IMG/VR virus record: IMGVR_UViG_3300025828_000075
Coordinates: 1-35,140 of that record
Reading direction: 5' to 3' (one strand)
DNA length: 35,140 bases
Origin: a virus
How positions within the stretch are numbered: the stretch's first letter is position 1; each line of letters starts with the position of its first letter. The notes under the pieces are model-generated. The model ran no database searches, had not been told where the DNA came from, and saw nothing but the letters and a program-made list of their open reading frames with translations. This document shows, piece by piece, positions 32,046 through 35,140 of this stretch. Position numbers and translations under genes: made by a program.

Positions 32046-32255
32046 TTAAAAAATTGCTAGTCCGCTCTGGTCGCTGTAAAAGCGCATGACCTTGGGCTTG
32101 TAACCTTCGGCCTCGAACCTAACGCGCGAAAAATATTGACCACGCGACCACATCGGCTTGATTTCCCAAGCGGCAGAAAATTTGACATTGGGGTTACGAC
32201 GCTTGAACAGTCTTTTAGCAATCGCCAAAGTCGGTTTTTTGATTTCGGAACTCAT
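32046..32255 (-). CDS. Small basic hypothetical protein, first gene of minus operon
   Basis: This 69-residue protein starts at ATG 32255 after GGAGAACGTG. It opens MSSEIKK, the same six residues as the SprT-like protein (MSSEIKS), because the DNA of the two start regions is duplicated (28 bp). The rest is basic, with beta-strand-like stretches (AAWEIKPMWSRGQYFSRVRF). No family is recognised. It is the first gene after the minus-strand CACGG promoter. Confidence 0.58.
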   Translation of the reverse strand: MSSEIKKPTLAIAKRLFKRRNPNVKFSAAWEIKPMWSRGQYFSRVRFEAEGYKPKVMRFYSDQSGLAIF

Positions 32256-32265
32256 CACGTTCTCC
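32238..32265. repeat. 28-bp direct repeat, copy B (start of 32255 gene)
   Basis: It is identical to 32018-32045 and covers the ribosome-binding site and first six codons of the upstream small gene. Sequences outside the 28 bp differ. Confidence 0.85.
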
Positions 32266-32281
32266 GTTGTTGGTTTCCAAC

Positions 32282-32310
32282 AGCTTACCACATGCCGTGC
32301 CCATATGCAA
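32282..32310 (-). promoter_or_regulatory. Promoter with CACGG spacer (copy 3, minus strand)
   Basis: Reading on the minus strand: TTGCAT (32310-32305), 17-base spacer ATGGG-CACGG-CATGTGG, TAAGCT (32287-32282). It drives the seven-gene operon with the SprT- and Mom-like genes. Divergent copy 4 lies 35 bases away. Confidence 0.65.
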
Positions 32311-32344
32311 ACACCTACACAAAAGAATTTATTCAAATAAAGTG

Positions 32345-32373
32345 TTGCACATCGACACGGATGCCATTAAGAT
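32345..32373 (+). promoter_or_regulatory. Promoter with CACGG spacer (copy 4, plus strand)
   Basis: TTGCAC (32345-32350), 17-base spacer ATCGA-CACGG-ATGCCAT, TAAGAT (32368-32373). It drives the three-gene operon ending in the serine recombinase. AGGAGAAATGTG follows 14 bases later, in front of ATG 32400. Confidence 0.65.
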
Positions 32374-32399
32374 GCAATTTCACTTACAGGAGAAATGTG

Positions 32400-32681
32400 A
32401 TGACCGATAACGTAATTGTGACCCAAGCCGCTAAACGCTTTACCCTTGAGCTTAACAAGTTCGCGCAGCAGCACGATCTACAGCCTTGCGAGGCTATGTT
32501 GCTGCCGGGCCTGTTTCGCAAAGCCGCGAAAGTGGTTGACCAAGCGGTTCTTCGTTTTACTGAGAACGCTTTTGAAAATGAAGAGTTGGGTTTCTTTCTT
32601 GCGGCGCAGGCTCGTAAGCTAGGCGCGACGGATGAAGCGAAAAAGCTTTGGGAAGAATACTTGCAGGAGGGCGCAGCATGA
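32400..32681 (+). CDS. Small helical hypothetical protein
   Basis: This 93-residue protein starts at ATG 32400 with AGGAGAAATGTG leader. The sequence is helical and Ala/Leu-rich (TLELNKFAQQHDLQPCEAML, then LFRKAAKVVDQAVLRF), ending acidic. It is not recognised. It is the first gene of the recombinase operon, and its stop overlaps the next ATG (ATGA). A regulatory or accessory role for the recombinase is possible but unsupported. Confidence 0.58.
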   Translation: MTDNVIVTQAAKRFTLELNKFAQQHDLQPCEAMLLPGLFRKAAKVVDQAVLRFTENAFENEELGFFLAAQARKLGATDEAKKLWEEYLQEGAA

Positions 32682-32911
32682 GCGCCCAAGCAAAGAAAGT
32701 TTTCTACAACCGAGTGCGCCGCACTTGCCTGAAGCACAACATCGACATCGTGTACGATGGGATGCCCAAGGCGGTGTACGGCGTCGAGTTGGTCAAAGAC
32801 GGTCAGGTGATGTTTGCTGACCGTAGTACCGATAACATGCCGTTGGACATAAACTGGCAGCGGCTGCATGAAGAGATGACTGACTATGGCTACAAAGGCG
32901 GTGTGAAATGA
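32678..32911 (+). CDS. Small basic hypothetical protein
   Basis: This 77-residue protein starts at ATG 32678 (ATGA overlap, GGAGG 8 bases upstream). It begins MSAQAKKVFYNRVRRTCLKH, basic and helical, followed by IDIVYDGMPKAVYGVELVKD. It has the size of a recombination directionality factor or regulator placed right before a recombinase, but no such motif is clear. It overlaps the recombinase start (ATGA). Confidence 0.58.
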   Translation: MSAQAKKVFYNRVRRTCLKHNIDIVYDGMPKAVYGVELVKDGQVMFADRSTDNMPLDINWQRLHEEMTDYGYKGGVK

Positions 32912-33699
32912 GCGGCAACCCACTGAAGCAAATCAACAATATCTACGGCTACGTCCGCGTATCTACAGACGAGCAGGTCAAGTCTGGCATCTCACTGGAG
33001 ACGCAGAAGCAGCAGATCAGTGAGTTTGTGCGTGAAAAGTACAACCGTGAGGTGACCGAGTTCTTTGCGGATGAAGGCATCTCTGGCACCCATGCGGTGC
33101 TAGATCGACCCGCTAGTCGCGACATGACCGACGTGATCGATGAGCATGACGTGGTGATCTGCACTCGGCTTGACCGATTGAGCCGCTCCAGCTCTGACCT
33201 TCTTGGCCTGATACCTGTTCTGCAAGACATTGGTATCACGCTGTACTTCTGCGAGCAGTTTGGCGAGATGCCGATTGTCTATCCAGATGCCGCCAAGTCT
33301 AAGGGCTTGGATGCCAAGTTTGATATGAACTCTATGGCCAATCAGATTATGCTTATGGTCTTGAGCGCGGTTGCTGAGATCGAACACGCGACCATCAAGG
33401 ATCGCTTTGCCGCAGGCAAGCTTGACTGGGCATCTCGCGGCTACGCCATTGGCGGATCTGCGCCATACGGCTTTCGTCATGTTGAGGTGAAGACGGGTAG
33501 TAAGACGCGCAAGTATCTCGAAGAGGTGCCTGAAGAACAGGCGGTTCTGAAATCAATCTATCGCCTTCATAAGCGTGGCCTTGGCGCTCGCAAGATTGCC
33601 AAGCAGGTAAACAGCTTGCACGACATACCTCCGCTCACGCATTCCAAGGTGCAGCGCATCCTTAGCCGCAAATTTCAGGGTGTCCCTAACGCTGCATAG
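32908..33699 (+). CDS. Serine recombinase (resolvase/invertase family)
   Basis: This 263-residue protein carries the catalytic domain of serine recombinases: YGYVRVST with nucleophile Ser19, the arginine motif TRLDRLSRS (residues 86-94), and the long helix VLSAVAEIEHATIKDRFAAG. A GGSAPYGFR turn and helical segments (GLGARKIAKQVNSL) make a short recombinase-type C-terminal DNA-binding part. It is larger than Hin/Gin invertases (~190) but far smaller than large phage integrases (450+). An unusual insert (EQFGEMPIVYPDAAKSKG) follows the core. It may act in DNA inversion, resolution or integration. Tail-fibre genes follow within 180 bp. Confidence 0.8.
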   Translation: MSGNPLKQINNIYGYVRVSTDEQVKSGISLETQKQQISEFVREKYNREVTEFFADEGISGTHAVLDRPASRDMTDVIDEHDVVICTRLDRLSRSSSDLLGLIPVLQDIGITLYFCEQFGEMPIVYPDAAKSKGLDAKFDMNSMANQIMLMVLSAVAEIEHATIKDRFAAGKLDWASRGYAIGGSAPYGFRHVEVKTGSKTRKYLEEVPEEQAVLKSIYRLHKRGLGARKIAKQVNSLHDIPPLTHSKVQRILSRKFQGVPNAA

Positions 33700-33731
33700 G
33701 CTCTATCATGGTGACTTAATTGGAGGTCACT

Positions 33732-33875
33732 ATGACGGCTTTAGAGGATATTGAAGAGGCCATCGAGACGATGGAGGCTTCGCTTGCGACAGATTTCATG
33801 ACGAATGCGGTGCGCGACATCATGAGCACTGCGGTTCAGCGTCTGAAAGATGCCAAAGAAAAGTTGACTGACTGA
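33732..33875 (+). CDS. 47-residue helical protein before fibre gene
   Basis: ATG 33732 is preceded by TTGGAGGTCAC. The sequence (MTALEDIEEAIETMEASLAT, then FMTNAVRDIMSTAVQRLKDA) is fully helical with regular hydrophobic spacing, like a small coiled coil. Its TGA overlaps the ATG of the fibre-repeat gene (TGATG), so both are translated together. It could be a fibre chaperone or a base trimer. The family is not recognised. Confidence 0.6.
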   Translation: MTALEDIEEAIETMEASLATDFMTNAVRDIMSTAVQRLKDAKEKLTD

Positions 33876-34657
33876 TGTCTCAAGAAGGTTGGGGTCGCGG
33901 TACATGGGGGTTGGGTGCTTGGGGCACTCCGCTCTTTATTGATGTAACGCCTGATGGACAGCAGGCGACTGCTGCTGTGGGCGCGGTCACCATCGACGGT
34001 GAGGCAAATGTACCGCTCACTGGCTTAGCGATCACATCTGGCATCGGCGCGGTCACTGTCATTGCAGAGGCTAATGTCACCCCGACAGGTCAGGCGATCA
34101 CATCAGGCGTTGGCGCTGTTACGGTTGACGCGGAGGCGAATGTTCCCGTCACTGGCCAAGCAATCACATCGAGCGTCGGCTCTATCGAGGTCGTGGCTCG
34201 CGCTATCGTGCAGGTCACGGGTCAGTCGATCACGTCAGGACTCGGTGCGCCGACAGTCGATGCAGAGGCTAATGTTACGCTCACAGGTCAGGGCATTGCA
34301 TCTGGGCTAGGAACCGTAACAGCCAGAACGGTTAACAATGTTTTTGTTGACGGCCAGCAGATAAACTCGGCCATCGGTGACGTGAGCACGGTTGCGGGTG
34401 CCATTGTGCAGCTCACAGGCTTGTCAATGGTTGCAAGCGTCGGTGATATTCTGGTATGGGGTGAGATAGACACCAACCAAGACCCGTCCTACAATCCAAT
34501 CAGCACAACCCAATCTGCGGGTTATTCGGCTGTCGATACTAGCCAGTCCGCAGGGTATGGAGACATAAGCACAACTCAATCTGCGGGTTACTCGACTGTT
34601 GATACCAGTCAATCCGCAGGATACGAAGAAATCAAAGCAGGCCGAGATGCCGCATAA
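33875..34657 (+). CDS. Tail-fibre-like protein with eight 22-residue repeats
   Basis: This 260-residue protein opens with a Trp/Gly motif (EGWGRGTWGLGAWGTPLF) seen in many marine phage proteins. Residues ~27-202 consist of eight ~22-residue units built on TGQAITSGVGAVTVDAEANV, which would form a repeating beta structure. Residues ~205-250 hold four 11-residue repeats (ISTTQSAGYSA / VDTSQSAGYGD). No chaperone or enzyme domain is present. It probably forms part of a fibre or an appendage. One unit of the same repeat ends the protein at 7926-8237. Confidence 0.7.
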   Translation: MSQEGWGRGTWGLGAWGTPLFIDVTPDGQQATAAVGAVTIDGEANVPLTGLAITSGIGAVTVIAEANVTPTGQAITSGVGAVTVDAEANVPVTGQAITSSVGSIEVVARAIVQVTGQSITSGLGAPTVDAEANVTLTGQGIASGLGTVTARTVNNVFVDGQQINSAIGDVSTVAGAIVQLTGLSMVASVGDILVWGEIDTNQDPSYNPISTTQSAGYSAVDTSQSAGYGDISTTQSAGYSTVDTSQSAGYEEIKAGRDAA

Positions 34658-34669
34658 ACAGGTGATCAA

Positions 34670-35140
34670 ATGGTAAGTTACGTTAATGACCTTCGCTTGT
34701 CCGAATTGGCCACTGGGGAAGGCTCCGGGACATGGGGCACGACCACAAACACCAACCTAGAACTGATTGGTGAAGCTCTTGGATACGCGACTGAACAGTC
34801 TTTTGGTTCAGATGCAGACGCCACCACCACGGTTGGCGACGGTGTTTCTGATCCCGCTCGCGCCATGTATTTCAAGGTCACATCCGCAGTCAGTCTGACG
34901 GCTACTAGAACTCTTACCATTGCGCCAAACACCGTTTCTCGCGTGATGTTCATCGAGAATGCGACCAGCGGCTCTCAGTCTATCGCTATCAGCCAAGGCT
35001 CTGGCGCGAATGTGACGATTGCGACGGGCAAAACTGCGATTGTTTATTTAGACGGCGCAGGATCTGGTGCGGCGGTAGTTGACGCTATGGCTGGGGTTGA
35101 CCCTGGTGTGACGGATACGTTGGCGGAAGTTCTGGTTGCA
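34670..35140 (+). CDS. Tail-fibre protein, 3' truncated by window end
   Basis: This protein starts at ATG 34670, with only a weak purine-rich signal (AGGTGATCAA), 12 bases after the previous stop. At least 157 residues are visible without a stop. It begins VNDLRLSELATGEGSGTWGT, a fibre N-terminus common in marine phages, followed by Thr/Ala/Ser-rich beta-type sequence (TSAVSLTATRTLTIAPNTVS) and a DTLAEVL segment. It likely continues for several hundred residues as a fibre. The receptor-binding end is outside the window. Confidence 0.68.
   Translation, partial: MVSYVNDLRLSELATGEGSGTWGTTTNTNLELIGEALGYATEQSFGSDADATTTVGDGVSDPARAMYFKVTSAVSLTATRTLTIAPNTVSRVMFIENATSGSQSIAISQGSGANVTIATGKTAIVYLDGAGSGAAVVDAMAGVDPGVTDTLAEVLVA

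Noticed and set aside
33950-34620. Regular DNA repeats resembling a CRISPR array
   Set aside because: The repeats are coding, with 66-bp and 33-bp periods in frame inside the fibre protein; there are no unique spacers.
1-35140. tRNA or rRNA genes
   Set aside because: No cloverleaf-like sequence with a T-loop or conserved rRNA words was spotted by eye.

Overview
This window looks like part of a tailed double-stranded DNA phage genome of the short-tailed (podovirus) type. The evidence is a P22 gp10-like tail-hub protein, small head-tail adaptor-type proteins, and a run of very large Ala/Gly/Gln-rich proteins of the DNA-ejection type. No tail tube, tape-measure or sheath gene is visible. Many small families resemble those common in uncultured marine phages (the small basic KAKAKAKFDVYPSAYANG and YPKCVP proteins, the MSQEGWGRGTWG fibre protein, and large ART-containing proteins). 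The host cannot be named from the sequence. GTG and TTG starts are frequent, and most genes overlap by 1-8 bases at ATGA, TAATG, TTGA or GTGA junctions.

Layout. 1-16016 (+) is one long virion operon: a truncated coiled-coil protein, two small basic proteins, adaptor-like proteins, an MptE/DUF115-like enzyme-fold protein, the tail hub, a small fibre-like protein, then four large probable internal or ejection proteins (one with a LysM domain). 15990-18515 is a bank of small accessory genes on both strands: a ribbon-helix-helix regulator, a 2OG-Fe(II) oxygenase, and small proteins with their own promoters and 5' hairpins. 18321-20846 (-) is a recombination operon: RecE-like PD-(D/E)XK exonuclease, a 35-residue membrane protein, an HTH-DUF3310 protein, and a single-strand DNA-binding protein with a DDIPF tail. 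Divergent from it is a Toprim plus VirE-type primase-helicase (20923-23079). No DNA or RNA polymerase is present, so replication probably depends on the host. A repeat-rich spacer, a 55-residue protein and the small terminase subunit follow. Then comes a 558-bp gene-free region with many palindromes and repeats.

24531-30192 (+) encodes a Holliday-resolvase-like nuclease, a small protein, and a 1594-residue protein with three ADP-ribosyltransferase-like domains (a 'polyvalent' protein). 30164-32255 (-) is a seven-gene operon containing a Mom-like DNA-modification enzyme and a SprT-like metalloprotease. 32400-33699 (+) ends in a serine recombinase. 33732-35140 (+) resumes the virion genes with a 22-residue-repeat fibre protein and a fibre protein truncated by the window edge.

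How it fits together. Four promoters that share TTGCAY/GTGTAC - N5 - CACGG - N7 - TAAGMT/TATAAT drive the scattered accessory operons at about 17.3, 17.6 and 32.3 kb (one copy has an aberrant -10). This suggests they are switched on together, probably by host sigma-70 RNA polymerase with or without a phage factor. The most unusual content is the triple-ART protein. It shares short acidic and Gly-Gly motifs with the virion proteins, and it lies in the same genome as a putative DNA-modification enzyme. Large terminase, portal, capsid and lysis genes are not in this window.
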